DNA of 64,000 nt, taken from contig NZ_FUEZ01000004.1 in the NCBI RefSeq assembly GCF_900157365.1, positions 62,001 through 126,000 of the forward strand, read 5' to 3'. The notes below the pieces were generated by a model, which worked only from the letters and a program-made list of their open reading frames with translations, was not told the origin of the DNA and ran no database searches. Made by a program: the position numbers and the translations under genes. This DNA is from Mycobacterium numidiamassiliense (GTDB taxonomy: Bacteria; Actinomycetota; Actinomycetes; Mycobacteriales; Mycobacteriaceae). Below are positions 52,570 to 63,538 of this stretch, in pieces (within the stretch, counting starts at the first letter, position 1; each line of letters starts with the position of its first letter).

Positions 52570-53985
52570 CTACAGTTCGGTGGTCGACGTCGCCGCCGGC
52601 CGGGTCGGTGTCGGTGTCGGTGTGTCGGTCGTGGCCGGCGCGGTCGCGGTGGCCGGCGGATGCTCCCAGCCTAGAAAGCTCGGGCCGCTTACGGTGGCGA
52701 TGTGCTGAATCTGCCCGTCGAGCAGGGCCTTGCCGTGGCCCAGGCCAAGCGCATGACGATCGGTGAAAATGCCGATATCTCCCGGTATGACCTGCACCGG
52801 GTCGAGCGGACTACTGACCGTGGTCCCCGGTGCGGGGATCGTAATTCCCTGCTGGGCGAAGGCATCTGCGATCGGCACCCCACCGGCCGCGGCTTTGATC
52901 GCCGCGGCGAGTTGCGGACTGGCGGCCGTCACGGTCTCGCCGTCGGGCAGCGTCACCGCGGTCGGGCCCGATGGCGGCGCCTCGTGGCTCTGCGCCGACG
53001 TGTCCTCGTCGTGGTGCTCGTCGTCTTTCGCGTGGTCGGGTTCATCGCCTGAGGCATCGGGGTCGTTGGAGTCCGGCGGCCCGTTGTCGTCCAGCCCCGA
53101 CCAGGACGGATCGCCACCCTCTTGCCGTCCGGACGCCGGTAACCCACCCGGCGCCCCCCAACCGCCCATCGTGCCCACACCTGGCAGTGGCACCCCGCCC
53201 AGATTGGGAATGCTTGGCGTCGTCGGCGTGATCGGAACCGACGAGCCCGCCGCCGGGTCCTGTGCCGGGTCGCCGTTCAGCAGCGCCGGGTCCTCCGCCA
53301 GCAGCGAATCCAGCAGCGGATCACCGCCCGCATCGGCCGGGGCCGCCGGCAGCGGGGCGGTCGCATTGACGGGTGCGGTAACCGGGGTCGCCGCGGGCCG
53401 GGTCTCGCCGAGTCCGCTTGTCGAGGCGTCATACAGCGATGTCCATGCGGCCATCAGCGCCGACTTCGACGTGTCATCCAGACTTGCGGTCATCACCACC
53501 GCGCGGATGTCCCGGAGCTTGCCGATGAGAAACCGTTGGAAATCCCGGGCACCCACCGGGGTGTCCAAATCGGATCGCGTCTGCACCGCCGCCTCGGTTT
53601 CGCGCTGCAACGCGGTCAGCGCTTCCCTACCCTCGACGGTTTTCAGATGGGCGTTCATGATCGCCGAAATCACTTGCAGGTCGAGTTGTGAGCTTGCTGA
53701 ATTCTGATGTGCCAGAGCGACTTCAGCGCCAGCTATGGCTTCGGCGGCGGCGCCTTCCTCGTCACCCGATACACCTGTGCCTTCCGGTTTCGCCCGTGCA
53801 TCGAACAGGTCGGGATGTTGTTGACGAATCTTGGTCGAGATCGCGGCGAGGTTGTTTCCATGGGTAGCAGGGGTGACCACGGCCGTTAGCTCATTCGGTG
53901 TCAGCCCGGCCTGCCATGCGTTCGGATCGCCAGTGCGGTCACGCACAACCCTTACCGTGGCAAGTAGCTCGTCATACATCGACAT
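52570..53985 (-). CDS. DUF4226-type multidomain protein, Rv0026 homologue (mirror copy)
   Basis: Identical to the 471-residue protein at 21932-23347, inverted. Confidence 0.8.
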   Translation of the reverse strand: MSMYDELLATVRVVRDRTGDPNAWQAGLTPNELTAVVTPATHGNNLAAISTKIRQQHPDLFDARAKPEGTGVSGDEEGAAAEAIAGAEVALAHQNSASSQLDLQVISAIMNAHLKTVEGREALTALQRETEAAVQTRSDLDTPVGARDFQRFLIGKLRDIRAVVMTASLDDTSKSALMAAWTSLYDASTSGLGETRPAATPVTAPVNATAPLPAAPADAGGDPLLDSLLAEDPALLNGDPAQDPAAGSSVPITPTTPSIPNLGGVPLPGVGTMGGWGAPGGLPASGRQEGGDPSWSGLDDNGPPDSNDPDASGDEPDHAKDDEHHDEDTSAQSHEAPPSGPTAVTLPDGETVTAASPQLAAAIKAAAGGVPIADAFAQQGITIPAPGTTVSSPLDPVQVIPGDIGIFTDRHALGLGHGKALLDGQIQHIATVSGPSFLGWEHPPATATAPATTDTPTPTPTRPAATSTTEL

Positions 53986-54121
53986 CGGCTAGACAAGCAA
54001 CGCTGCGCCCGAGTGCGGGCGTGGTCGCGACCCCTCCATGCCGGGTGACAGTACTTTGCCGCATTCTCGTCGACAATTCACTTCGCGGTGGGTGTGGGGA
54101 AATCTCTCGCCCGGCCGCCGG

Positions 54122-54478
54122 CTAGCCGCCAGGCACGACGTACTGCTCCCGGAGGCTTTGCAGCACAGCTGCTTTCGCACTGTCCATTTGGTGAGCAGCT
54201 GCCACGACTGCCGCGATCTCCCGCTGCTTGGCGATCAGGAACTTCTGAAACTCGCGTGCTCCCATCGGCGTATCCGCTGCGAGCGCAGCATGATTCGGTA
54301 CGGCACGATCGATTTCCTCGGCGATCGCGTCCAGTCGCCTGATGCTCTCGCGGATCGCGGCATGAGCGCTGGCAATCACTTCCGACAGCACCCGATCGGC
54401 GTCGGCCACCGAGCCATGCTGGCTCGCCAACGCTGATTGCCGCGCCCGGATGGCGGCTAACGACGCTTGTTCCGACAT
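54122..54478 (-). CDS. DUF4226-type protein, Rv0025 homologue (mirror copy)
   Basis: Identical to 21439-21795, inverted. Confidence 0.8.
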   Translation of the reverse strand: MSEQASLAAIRARQSALASQHGSVADADRVLSEVIASAHAAIRESIRRLDAIAEEIDRAVPNHAALAADTPMGAREFQKFLIAKQREIAAVVAAAHQMDSAKAAVLQSLREQYVVPGG

Positions 54479-54504
54479 GGCCTCAACCTATTCATCGTTA
54501 CTTC

Positions 54505-55335
54505 TCATATCGGCCGGCGAATCGCGACGTTGCCGCCGAGCGGACTGATCCGCACCGAGGCCCCCGAGTAGGGCGCTTCGACGACCAGATTGTTGCCGAT
54601 GGCCAGTTGCACATGTCCGGAGTGCGGGAAGACGAGGTCGCCCGGCCGAACTTGCGAACGCGGGACCGGGATCCCGTCGTTGATCTGCTGATACGTGGTG
54701 CGGTCCAGGTGGAGGCCCGCCTGCGCGTAGGCCCATTGGACCAGCCCGGAGCAATCGAACTGATCGGGACCCGTCGCACCCCAGACATACGGACGGCCCA
54801 GGCGCGACAACGCCGCGCGCACCGCGATCCCGGCACGACTGCTCGGCAACGGCAGCCGCAAACCGGCTAACGCGGACCCGTGGTGGTGCAACATCCGGTA
54901 GCGCAACGCCCGCAGCGCCGTCGCACGCCGGCGGGCGCGCAACCTGGCCACCAGGACGTGCGTCCGTTGCGCGCGCAGCCTCTCAACACGACGACGTACA
55001 GCCTCGCGCTGGGCCATCGGTGTCGTCGGGGCAGCGACGGCATCGGCGCGGGCCTCGTCCAGGACGCTCTTGGTCAGCGCGTGCGCCTGGGCCCGGTCGT
55101 GATGAGCACCGTCGATAACGCGGGCCGCGGCGGCATCCGTGCGATCTGCCGACGACAGCGCTTCCCGGCCGTGGTCCGCCCAGCGTTGGTAATCAGCTTG
55201 TTCCACAGCACTATTCAGCACGCCTGCGCGACGCAGATATGCACCGTGGTGTGCGCCGTTGAGTGGCGGACGGGGAGGGTTGCCGGCGAACAATTCGTGT
55301 GCGCGGCTCAACGCCTCGACATCGCTTTCGATCAC
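54505..55335 (-). CDS. NlpC/P60 protein, Rv0024 homologue (mirror copy)
   Basis: Identical to the 276-residue protein at 20582-21412, inverted. Confidence 0.85.
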   Translation of the reverse strand: MIESDVEALSRAHELFAGNPPRPPLNGAHHGAYLRRAGVLNSAVEQADYQRWADHGREALSSADRTDAAAARVIDGAHHDRAQAHALTKSVLDEARADAVAAPTTPMAQREAVRRRVERLRAQRTHVLVARLRARRRATALRALRYRMLHHHGSALAGLRLPLPSSRAGIAVRAALSRLGRPYVWGATGPDQFDCSGLVQWAYAQAGLHLDRTTYQQINDGIPVPRSQVRPGDLVFPHSGHVQLAIGNNLVVEAPYSGASVRISPLGGNVAIRRPI

Positions 55336-56120
55336 GCGTCCCCCTCGCCACTGTCCCCGTCACTGCCATCCTCGGCCGTCGCCTCGACCCCGTCGGCGAA
55401 TGCCCGAACGCGGGGGAGCGCTCCGGCGGGGATGACGCCGCGATTTCGCATGTCCCACATCTCGTCACTGCTCACACCGAGCAGGGCCGCGATGATCGCA
55501 TCCGGCAACGACGACTGGGCGCACGCCCGGTCGAACCGCGCGCTCAGGCTGGTGGGCATCCGCTCCAGCAGGGCGGTGCGCGTTGCCTCCAGCGCCCGCA
55601 GATGCTGCATCAGGCGCCCCGTCGAATCGGCGCCGGCGTTCACCGCCACCCGCCAGGAGCTGGCCGCAAGCATCTCGGCCTTCACGCACTGTGCGATCAC
55701 AGAGAGAATATACGTCTCGTATTCGTTTGATGTTGTCGCAGGCAATCTATCGATGACTGATTTGAGGGCATCGAGCTGCGCTTCGGCGTAGCCCTCGAGC
55801 ACGTCGGTGTCGCTGTGACGGTCGACGACCACCGCCCCGGCGGGCCGAGCGGACATGGTCACCGGTGGCTGTGCGGCGATCAACCGGGCCAGCTCGGCAT
55901 CGGGATCGGCGGCCACCAGCAGTCGCGAATACGTGCCGGGGGGCAAACCCAGGCCGTTCTCAACCTTCTGAACTGTGCTTTTGTGGGGCTTGCGGGCGCC
56001 GCGCTCCAGATAGCTCAGTCCCATGATGCTGACGCCGGTCGCGGCGGCGAGCTCGGCTAGCGACCAGTCCCGCGACTCACGCAACGCACGGATCGCCGCA
56101 CCAGCCGATTCACGGCTCAC
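55332..56120 (-). CDS. Xre-family regulator, Rv0023 homologue (mirror copy)
   Basis: Identical to the 262-residue protein at 19797-20585, inverted. Confidence 0.87.
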   Translation of the reverse strand: MSRESAGAAIRALRESRDWSLAELAAATGVSIMGLSYLERGARKPHKSTVQKVENGLGLPPGTYSRLLVAADPDAELARLIAAQPPVTMSARPAGAVVVDRHSDTDVLEGYAEAQLDALKSVIDRLPATTSNEYETYILSVIAQCVKAEMLAASSWRVAVNAGADSTGRLMQHLRALEATRTALLERMPTSLSARFDRACAQSSLPDAIIAALLGVSSDEMWDMRNRGVIPAGALPRVRAFADGVEATAEDGSDGDSGEGDA

Positions 56121-56143
56121 CGCAGGCTCCGGCCATGGGCCGG

Positions 56144-56171
56144 ATATTACACAGGGGGTACGCCTTGTCAG
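56144..56171 (-). promoter_or_regulatory. Promoter of the Rv0023-type cluster (mirror copy)
   Basis: CTGACA-N16-TAATAT on the minus strand, mirror of 19746-19773. Confidence 0.55.
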
Positions 56172-56198
56172 CGGATATACGTTTTTGTCACGTTTCTC

Positions 56199-56226
56199 TT
56201 GCGCACGTCCCAAGATTGTGTATACG
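56199..56226 (+). promoter_or_regulatory. Candidate whiB5 promoter (mirror copy)
   Basis: TTGCGC-N16-TATACG, mirror of 19691-19718. Confidence 0.4.
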
Positions 56227-56263
56227 CTTCTGTCTACGTTTCAATGCCGACAAGGAGACCGAG

Positions 56264-56680
56264 ATGGGACACCCCTGCGCAGCCAACCCGGAACTGTGGT
56301 TCGGCTATCCCGATGACGACGAGGGTGACGGGGCGGCCAAGGCGCGTGCCTACGAGCGATCCGCCACCGAGGCCCGCGTCGAATGCCTGCGCCGGTGCCC
56401 GTTGGCGCAACAGCGCCGGTGTGCGCAGTACGCCATCGCGCACCGCGAGGAGTACGGCGTCTGGGCCGGCGTCAAGCTTCCCGGTGGCCAGTACCGCAAG
56501 CGCCACCAGCTCGCCCGGGCCCACGACATATTGCGCCGCATCGCCGCGGGTGAGATCAGCTCAAGGCAGCTGCCCGAGAACGCGGCGCTCCTGGCGCGCC
56601 GCGAACACGAGGCCATCCCGGCCCCCGCAATGGTGTTGCACCTGCCGATGGCACAGATTGGCCCGCGTTCTGCCGCCTGA
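56264..56680 (+). CDS. whiB5: WhiB5 (mirror copy)
   Basis: Identical to the 138-residue protein at 19237-19653, inverted. Confidence 0.88.
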   Translation: MGHPCAANPELWFGYPDDDEGDGAAKARAYERSATEARVECLRRCPLAQQRRCAQYAIAHREEYGVWAGVKLPGGQYRKRHQLARAHDILRRIAAGEISSRQLPENAALLARREHEAIPAPAMVLHLPMAQIGPRSAA

Positions 56681-56697
56681 CAGCGCGTCCGGACACG

Positions 56698-56713
56698 GTG
56701 AACGTTTGTTCAC
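56698..56713. promoter_or_regulatory. TetR-type operator candidate (mirror copy)
   Basis: GTGAAC-GTTT-GTTCAC, mirror of 19204-19219. Confidence 0.45.
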
Positions 56714-56773
56714 TGAGCTGACGGGGTAGTCGTGGTCGGCAAGGACCGCGACCGCTGACCCAAAGGCACAGCA

Positions 56774-58156
56774 ATGACGTTCGACCTGACACCGACGGCA
56801 GCCCAGCACGACCTTGCCCGACGGACACACGAGTTCGCCGAATCCGTGATACGCCCGGTTGCACTCGACTACGACCAGCGCCAGGAGTTTCCCTGGCCGG
56901 TGCTCGAGGAGGCCGCCCAACGCGGGTTCTACAGTCCGCTGTTCTACCGCGATCTGATCGGTGACCCGACCGGGATGTCGCTGCCCATGTTCATGGAGGA
57001 ACTGTTCTGGGGTTGTGCGGGAATCGGTTTGGCGATCGTCATGCCGGCACTCGCGCTGTCGGCGATTGGCCAGGCGGCGTCCCCGGAACAGATGCTCGAG
57101 TGGGCACCCGAATGCTTCGGCACCCCGGGCGATCTCAAGCTTGCCGCACTGGCTATTTCCGAACCCGAGGGCGGCAGCGACGTACGCAATCTGCGCACCC
57201 GCGCCCGCCGCGACGGCGACGACTGGATCATCGACGGCCACAAGATGTGGATCGGCAACGGCGGCATCGCCAACGTCCATGTGGTCAATGCGGTGGTCGA
57301 CGAAGAGCTGGGCCACCGCGGCCAGGCGCTGTTTGTGGTACCGGGCGGCACCCCCGGCCTCGAACTGGTTCGCAAACTGGACAAGCTGGGCTGCCGGGCA
57401 TCTCACACCGCGGAGCTACGATTCAACGGCGTGCGCGTGCCGAACGCCAATCTGCTTGGCGGACAAGAGAAACTCGAGCACAAGCTCGCCAAAGCCCGCG
57501 AACTGGTGGCCGGCGGACAGCGCTCCGGCTCGGCGACCCTGGGCACCTTCGAGCAGACCCGTCCGATGGTCGCCGCCCAAGCGATCGGCATCGCGCGGGC
57601 GGCGCTGGAGTACGCGACGGCATATGCCACCGAGCGGGAGGCGTTCGGCGGGCCCATCATCGACAACCAGGGGATCGCGTTTCCGCTGGCCGACCTGGCC
57701 ACCCAGATCGACGCCGCCCGGCTGCTGACCTGGCGTGCCTCCTGGATGGCAGCCAACGAAGTCCCATTCGAGCGAGGCGAAGGTTCGATGGCCAAACTCG
57801 CCGCCAGCGAGGTTGCCATCAAGGCCACCGAACGCGCCATCCAGACCATGGGCGGCTGGGGCTACATCACCGACCACCCGGTCGAGAAGTGGTACCGAGA
57901 TGCCAAGCTGTACACCATCTTTGAGGGAACCAGCGAGATCCAGCGGATGGTCATCTCGAACGCGCTGGGCGCGGCGGTGGGCACTCCGCCGCTGCACGTG
58001 GTGCTCGAGCCGTCCGGCGGTCCGTTGAACCGGATCTTCGGACGGGGCGCACCGCTGCGTTCCCGCGCTGCGGATGCCGCGCTGTCGGTGAAGGACCAAA
58101 TTCCGGAGCCGATCATGCGGGTGGCCATGCAGGTGCTACGCCCGCCGGGCCGGTAG
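56774..58156 (+). CDS. Acyl-CoA dehydrogenase (mirror copy)
   Basis: Identical to the 460-residue protein at 17761-19143, inverted. Confidence 0.88.
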   Translation: MTFDLTPTAAQHDLARRTHEFAESVIRPVALDYDQRQEFPWPVLEEAAQRGFYSPLFYRDLIGDPTGMSLPMFMEELFWGCAGIGLAIVMPALALSAIGQAASPEQMLEWAPECFGTPGDLKLAALAISEPEGGSDVRNLRTRARRDGDDWIIDGHKMWIGNGGIANVHVVNAVVDEELGHRGQALFVVPGGTPGLELVRKLDKLGCRASHTAELRFNGVRVPNANLLGGQEKLEHKLAKARELVAGGQRSGSATLGTFEQTRPMVAAQAIGIARAALEYATAYATEREAFGGPIIDNQGIAFPLADLATQIDAARLLTWRASWMAANEVPFERGEGSMAKLAASEVAIKATERAIQTMGGWGYITDHPVEKWYRDAKLYTIFEGTSEIQRMVISNALGAAVGTPPLHVVLEPSGGPLNRIFGRGAPLRSRAADAALSVKDQIPEPIMRVAMQVLRPPGR

Positions 58157-58229
58157 TCCGTCTCGACGGCACCCCGGTCCCGGGTAGTGTCGCGATATCG
58201 GCGCCTCAGGCCCGCGCCAAGAGTGGACG

Positions 58230-58863
58230 ATGAGCAACCTCGAGACCGCACCCACCGAAGTCGCCTGCGCCGCAACGTCGGTCGCCGGCATCGAAGTGCT
58301 GTCTCCGCGCGAGGTTCCGCTGGGCGGCCCGGGGGCGATGCCGGTGCAACGCACCGGTGTCGGTTCCGGGGGCCGCGGTGCGGGTGTTTCTCGGCGAACT
58401 GGCCGGCAGCCGCTCGCCAGTGCACACGTTCACCCCGTTGGGCGCCCAAATCGATCTCGACGCGAAGGCTGCGGTGAACATCGACGTCGACCCGGCGTTC
58501 GAACACGGTGTGCTCTGCGATGTGGGCACGGTGGAGATGAGGGGGACGACCCTGTCCGTCGCCGAGCTCGGGTATCAAAGCCCGGGCAGCTCCGCGCTGC
58601 GCCTGCGCAACGTCGGGGACCGGCCGGCCAGGGTCGTGCTGCTGGGCGGCACACCGTTTACCGAAGAGCTTTTGATGTGGTGGAACTTCGTCGCGCGCAG
58701 CCACGACGAAATCGTCCGCTATCGGCAACTCTGGCAGGACGCCGACGAACGCTTCGGCGCCGTCGCCGGATATCGGGGCCCGGTCACCCGACTGTCCGCC
58801 CCGCCGCTACCGACCACCCGGCTGCTACCCAATCAGCCACACACAGAAGGGAATCCAACATGA
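58230..58863 (+). pseudogene. Pirin-like pseudogene (mirror copy)
   Basis: Same internal deletion and frameshift as 17054-17687, inverted. Sharing the lesion shows that the deletion predates the duplication or fold-back. Confidence 0.78.
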
Positions 58864-59201
58864 CCACCGATAAGACCGGCGCCGAAACCACCGTCACCGC
58901 TGGGCATCAGACCTACACCATTGCCGTCGACGGGAAACCCGCAGGCCACGCTGACTTTCTCGACCGTGGCGACCAGCGGGTCTTTTACCACACCGTGGTA
59001 GATCCGGAATTCGGCGGCCGCGGCCTGGCAACCATCCTCCTGAAGGAGGCGCTCGACGCCGCCCGGGGCGCCGGCAAGCGGATCGTCCCGGTGTGCTCCA
59101 TGGTCGAGACGGTCCTCCAGAAGCATCCCGAATACGAGGACATCACCGACCCGGTCACGCCCGAAATCGTCAGCTGGACGCAAAGCCAGCCGACCACCTG
59201 A
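58860..59201 (+). CDS. Small GNAT N-acetyltransferase (mirror copy)
   Basis: Identical to 16716-17057, inverted. Confidence 0.8.
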   Translation: MTTDKTGAETTVTAGHQTYTIAVDGKPAGHADFLDRGDQRVFYHTVVDPEFGGRGLATILLKEALDAARGAGKRIVPVCSMVETVLQKHPEYEDITDPVTPEIVSWTQSQPTT

Positions 59202-59610
59202 GGAGCCGCGGAAGGCGTGGCCGGCAGCCCGGCTGTCGCTGCTGCGATGTAATACCGGCCAATCGGGTCGACACGCCCCACTTTTCAGCAACTCGTGGCG
59301 AACCCGACGTCGGGTGTCGCAGCGGCGTAGCGCCCGTCCATGGCCGGTCCGCCGCTCTCGCCGGGCCTACTCGCACCGACCCTTGGTGGGAGCAAATCGC
59401 CAGCTTGCAGCCCACCTTGGTGGGTTGCGTGTCCCCACGCCGGGTGGCTCCGGAGGCAGGTTTGTCGGGAGTAACGCCATTTCCCAGCTAACTCACAGTC
59501 TTAGTGAGCAAAATTATTGACACTGAGCGCCCACCGGCCCCCGTAGCATTGCGTTTGTTTGCCGTTTACCGATGGCCCGCGCATGGGAATGCTCGACCGG
59601 AGGGAATGAC
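59202..59610. other. Non-coding stretch upstream of the PPE gene (mirror copy)
   Basis: Mirror of 16307-16715; TTGACA at 59517-59522, inverted repeat CCCACC-TT-GGTGGG at 59411-59424. No gene seen. Confidence 0.5.
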
Positions 59611-60942
59611 ATGGACTTCGCGATGCTGCCGCCAGAGATCAACTCTGCGCGGATGTATACCGGCGCCGGCTCAGGTCCGCTGCTGGCGGCAGCGTCGGCT
59701 TGGGAGGGGCTGGCCGCCGAGCTGCATTCGGCGGCCAGTTCGTATCAGTCCGCAATCTCAGGCCTGACGGCCGGTCCATGGCTGGGGCCCGCCTCGGCAA
59801 CGATGGCTTCCGCGGCCGCTCCCTATATTGCCTGGATGAGAACCGCCGCCGCGCAGGCGGAACAAACGGCCAACCAGGCGATCGCGGCGGCCACCGCGTA
59901 CGAGGCCGCGTTCGCCGCAACCGTGCCGCCGCCCGTCGTCGCGGCCAACCGCAGCCTGCTGGCGGCGTTGATCGCGACAAACCTTTTCGGGCAGAACACC
60001 TCGGCGATCGCGACCACCGAGACGCAGTACTCCGAGATGTGGGCGCAAGACGCCGGGGCCATGCAGAGCTACGCGGGCGCGTCGGCTGCGGCCACCAGGC
60101 TGGACGCATTCAGCACGCCTTCTTCGACCACCGACTCCGGCGGCACGACGGCGCAGGCGGCCGCGGTGTCTCGGGCGACGGGGACCTCCGCCGGCAATGC
60201 GCAACAGAGCGTCTCGTCGGCGGTGCCCAACGCGTTGACCAATCTCGCGGCCCCCGCGGCCCCCGCGGCGACCGCGGCACCCCTGTCGGCGATGGACGAG
60301 CTGAATTTCGTGGCAGACCTGAGCTCGGTTTTCGTCGACCCGACGGGAACCGCCCTCAGTACGGTGTCTCTTCCCTATGACGTTGTGGGTGCCCTGACCG
60401 GTTTCCACACCGACGACATCGTCAGTGGCTGGGCGGGAATCCAGTCCTGGCCCGGCTATGCACCGATACCTCCGTCGTCGTTTCCGGTGATCAACAGCCT
60501 CGGCTCGCCAGCAGCGACATTGGCCGACTCGACGTCGGTCGGCAGGTTGTCGGTGCCGGCAACGTGGGCCGCGGCCGCGCCGGAGTTTCGCCTCAGCGCG
60601 GTCGCATTACCCACCACGACGGTCGCGGCCGCCGCGGAAGCCTCGGCGGCTGGCGGCGCGGGCAACCTGTTCAGCCAGATGGCCCTGGCCAGCATGGCTG
60701 GGCGCGCAATGGCAGGCACCACCGGTGGCGGGGGTGCAGGCGTGCGGGAGCGGATGGGGCTGGCACTGGGCAAGCCCGGGAAATCGACGCAGGATGAGTC
60801 GGAAGAAGCGACGGAAGCGGCTGCGGGCGGCCCGATTACGGGCATCTCCGCAGAGCTGCGCGAATTGTTCTCCCTGCGCGACGCCGGAATTCTCACCGAC
60901 GAGGAGTTCGCCGAGCAGAAGCGGCGCCTGCTGCCGAGCTGA
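59611..60942 (+). CDS. PPE family protein with SHOCT-like C-terminus (mirror copy)
   Basis: Identical to the 443-residue protein at 14975-16306, inverted. Confidence 0.84.
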   Translation: MDFAMLPPEINSARMYTGAGSGPLLAAASAWEGLAAELHSAASSYQSAISGLTAGPWLGPASATMASAAAPYIAWMRTAAAQAEQTANQAIAAATAYEAAFAATVPPPVVAANRSLLAALIATNLFGQNTSAIATTETQYSEMWAQDAGAMQSYAGASAAATRLDAFSTPSSTTDSGGTTAQAAAVSRATGTSAGNAQQSVSSAVPNALTNLAAPAAPAATAAPLSAMDELNFVADLSSVFVDPTGTALSTVSLPYDVVGALTGFHTDDIVSGWAGIQSWPGYAPIPPSSFPVINSLGSPAATLADSTSVGRLSVPATWAAAAPEFRLSAVALPTTTVAAAAEASAAGGAGNLFSQMALASMAGRAMAGTTGGGGAGVRERMGLALGKPGKSTQDESEEATEAAAGGPITGISAELRELFSLRDAGILTDEEFAEQKRRLLPS

Positions 60943-60956
60943 TCCCGGCGGCGTCG

Positions 60957-62012
60957 TCACGGCGCCGGCAGTTTCACCACGCGGTTGCCGGTGTAGTCGG
61001 TGACGAAGAGATTGCCGGCGTTATCCACCGCCACGCCGCTGGGGTGTTCGAGGCCGGTTATCGGAATCATCGCCTGATGGTTCGACCCAGCCGCCAGCTC
61101 CAGCACCCGGTTGCCGGTGTAGTCGGTGACGAAAACATCGCCCGCACCGTCCACCGCCACGCCGCTGGGGTCGCCGGGGGTAAAGAGTCCGGTGAACGGC
61201 AGCACCTCCTGCCGGCCTGACTTGGGCGGCATTTTCAGGACCTGGCTGTTGCCCGAGTCGGTGACGTAGATGCTGCCGGCGGCATCCAAGCCCACCCCTT
61301 CCGGGCCGGCGAGACCGGTGAACGGCATTTGCACCGGCTGGCGCGCCCCGGCCCCCAACTCCAGAACGCGGTCGTTACCGGTGTCGGCGACATAGACGGT
61401 CCCACTGGCATCAACCGCTACCCCCTGCGGCTTGTTGAGGCCGGTGAAGGGCAGCTCGGTCGGGGTGCTCGACCCGGCCGCCAGCTTCAGCACGATGTCG
61501 TCCCTGACCTCCGTGATGTAGAGGTTGCCCGCGGCGTCCGCCGCCACTCCCTCGGGGGCACGTAGGCCGGTGATCGGCAGCTGGATTGGGGTGCTCGCCC
61601 CGGCCGCCAGCTTCAGCACCCGATTGTTGTCGTCGTCGGCGATATAGAGGTTCCCGGCGGGATCCACCTCGACGTCGGCGGGATGGTTGAGACCGGTAAA
61701 CGGCAGCGTAATTTCGGGGCCAAAGACGCGTATCCCGCGTTGGGGTCCGGTGGGCCGCGCGGCGTTAGAGCGGTCCTTACCCAGCTGGCTGGTGATGACA
61801 ACGGCAGCGACGGCGGCTACCACCAACAGGACAGCGGCCGAGATCGCGATGCGTGGCCGCCGCCACCACGGGCGCCGAGGCGCGGAGTGGGCAGTGGGCG
61901 GAGATTGCTCGACGGGTGGTTCATCACCGTCTGGCTTCTCGGAGGTGCGGTGCCGCCCAGCCTGCTTGCCCTCCACCGGCTCACCATACCCAGCCGGACG
62001 CTTTGGGGGCAT
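60957..62012 (-). CDS. NHL beta-propeller, PknD-sensor-like (mirror copy)
   Basis: Identical to the 351-residue protein at 13905-14960, inverted. Confidence 0.8.
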   Translation of the reverse strand: MPPKRPAGYGEPVEGKQAGRHRTSEKPDGDEPPVEQSPPTAHSAPRRPWWRRPRIAISAAVLLVVAAVAAVVITSQLGKDRSNAARPTGPQRGIRVFGPEITLPFTGLNHPADVEVDPAGNLYIADDDNNRVLKLAAGASTPIQLPITGLRAPEGVAADAAGNLYITEVRDDIVLKLAAGSSTPTELPFTGLNKPQGVAVDASGTVYVADTGNDRVLELGAGARQPVQMPFTGLAGPEGVGLDAAGSIYVTDSGNSQVLKMPPKSGRQEVLPFTGLFTPGDPSGVAVDGAGDVFVTDYTGNRVLELAAGSNHQAMIPITGLEHPSGVAVDNAGNLFVTDYTGNRVVKLPAP

Positions 62013-62030
62013 CCTTTGAACCTTGCCGCG

Positions 62031-62918
62031 CTAGGCCAAATGCGCACTGTCCTCGTGTAATTCGTCGCGCCGCAAGCTCATTGGGTTGATCGCCGAGACA
62101 TCGCCGCCGGCGACCACCGCCCGGGTGATCGGGGTGAGCTCCCGAAATAGCGTCTCGACCTCATCGTCGCTGAGCGGATCGAGCGCCGAGAGGGCCAGCG
62201 CGTCCGTTGTCGCTTCGATGTGGTCCTTGAGCTGCTGGCCGGTGCTCGTCAGCGAACCGTCCTCGTTCAGCAGTCCGCGCTCGGCCAGGCGTTGTTCGTG
62301 ATGACGCCAGGCCGCGTCGTCGTAATCGCGGGTGCGGGCGATGTAGTCGCGCGGGACCCGACCCGCCGCGGCGTGCAAGACGTTGGATTCTCGGCCCGAG
62401 ACGCCGGCGGCGGCCAACAGCGCGACATGTGCGTCGCCGCGCTGCTCGCGCAGCAGCGTCGCGGCATGCCACAGCGCCGCCAGCGGATCGTCCGGCCACG
62501 GCAACGCCCGGTTCGCGGCGAACAGCGGACGCCCGTCCAGCGTCGCCTCGCGTGCTGCCTTGCCCGCTAATTCCGCTGCGGCACTGACCTTTTCGTCCGC
62601 AGTGAGGCCGTACCGGCGCAGCGCCGCGACCGCGGAGTCTTGCCGGGCGCCTAGCGCGGCGTCGGGTCCGGCGATCTGCCACGCCGACGGCAGCGCCTTG
62701 GCGACGCGTTCGGGGGCGAAGTTGTAGAAGATGGCGGTCACGACTTCGGGCGGCACCATGCCGAGCGGCGCCGAGCGGGCCGCGAAGTAGCCCATCCAGA
62801 AACCCCGGTAGCCCAGTCCGTCCAGGGCCGCCCGCGCCTCCGGCGCGAAATACGTCACGGCGTGTATCGGCTCAAACCGATCAAAGAAGCGGCGAGCCAG
62901 CCCGGATTCCCTGCGCAC
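62031..62918 (-). CDS. SCO6745-family protein (mirror copy)
   Basis: Identical to the 295-residue protein at 12999-13886, inverted. Confidence 0.7.
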   Translation of the reverse strand: MRRESGLARRFFDRFEPIHAVTYFAPEARAALDGLGYRGFWMGYFAARSAPLGMVPPEVVTAIFYNFAPERVAKALPSAWQIAGPDAALGARQDSAVAALRRYGLTADEKVSAAAELAGKAAREATLDGRPLFAANRALPWPDDPLAALWHAATLLREQRGDAHVALLAAAGVSGRESNVLHAAAGRVPRDYIARTRDYDDAAWRHHEQRLAERGLLNEDGSLTSTGQQLKDHIEATTDALALSALDPLSDDEVETLFRELTPITRAVVAGGDVSAINPMSLRRDELHEDSAHLA

Positions 62919-62944
62919 GAACGCAGTTAATCATGGACACCTTG

Positions 62945-63109
62945 CTACACAGGTCCGGGAAGTTCACCCAGGTCGGATAATTCGGCATGTAACCGGGCAA
63001 CGGCGGATTGGTACTCGTCCTCGCCGAGCGTCTTCGCGTAGTAGCGCCCCACGTCGTCGCCCATCGCCACCGAGCCGCGATCGATCGTGACCTTGACTGT
63101 GTCGGCCAT
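62945..63109 (-). CDS. Small hypothetical protein, 54 aa (mirror copy)
   Basis: Identical to 12808-12972, inverted. Confidence 0.5.
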   Translation of the reverse strand: MADTVKVTIDRGSVAMGDDVGRYYAKTLGEDEYQSAVARLHAELSDLGELPGPV

Positions 63110-63179
63110 GCCTCAAGTTCTACCGCCGACCCTGAGGGGCGGGTAGTCGCCCGAACAGCGCCTCGTGGCGGCCACGCAT

Positions 63180-63196
63180 GCGGTTCATCGAACCGC
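63180..63196 (-). terminator. Hairpin after tRNA-Leu (mirror copy)
   Basis: Mirror of the 7-bp stem at 12721-12737. Confidence 0.55.
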
Positions 63197-63199
63197 TTT

Positions 63200-63285
63200 T
63201 GGTGGGCGAAGGGGGACTTGAACCCCCACGTCCCGAAGGACACTGGCACCTGAAGCCAGCGCGTCTGCCATTCCGCCACTCGCCC
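63200..63285 (-). tRNA. leuT: tRNA-Leu (CAG) (mirror copy)
   Basis: Identical to the 86-nt tRNA at 12632-12717, inverted. Confidence 0.93.
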
Positions 63286-63441
63286 GGGGAAAACAACCGA
63301 TGGACCATATCACTTTAGTGGCCGCTCGCCCCAACCGCTGAGCCGGCCCAAACAACGGCTCGGGCGCCGGGCCGCCGGCTGGAGACCTCTTTGAACTGCG
63401 CGGATTTGATTCTCAGAATTCTCCCGGTGACGCCGCATCGC

Positions 63442-63455
63442 GGTATCCCGATACC
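63442..63455. promoter_or_regulatory. Inverted repeat upstream of fhaA (mirror copy)
   Basis: GGTATC-N2-GATACC, mirror of 12462-12475. Confidence 0.3.
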
Positions 63456-63538
63456 ATGCTGGGGTGATACGACACGCCGGCAAGCCCTTTGCCTTGCGCC
63501 GGCGATATACGGCGACAAGTGCGGGTGAGCGCTGACGC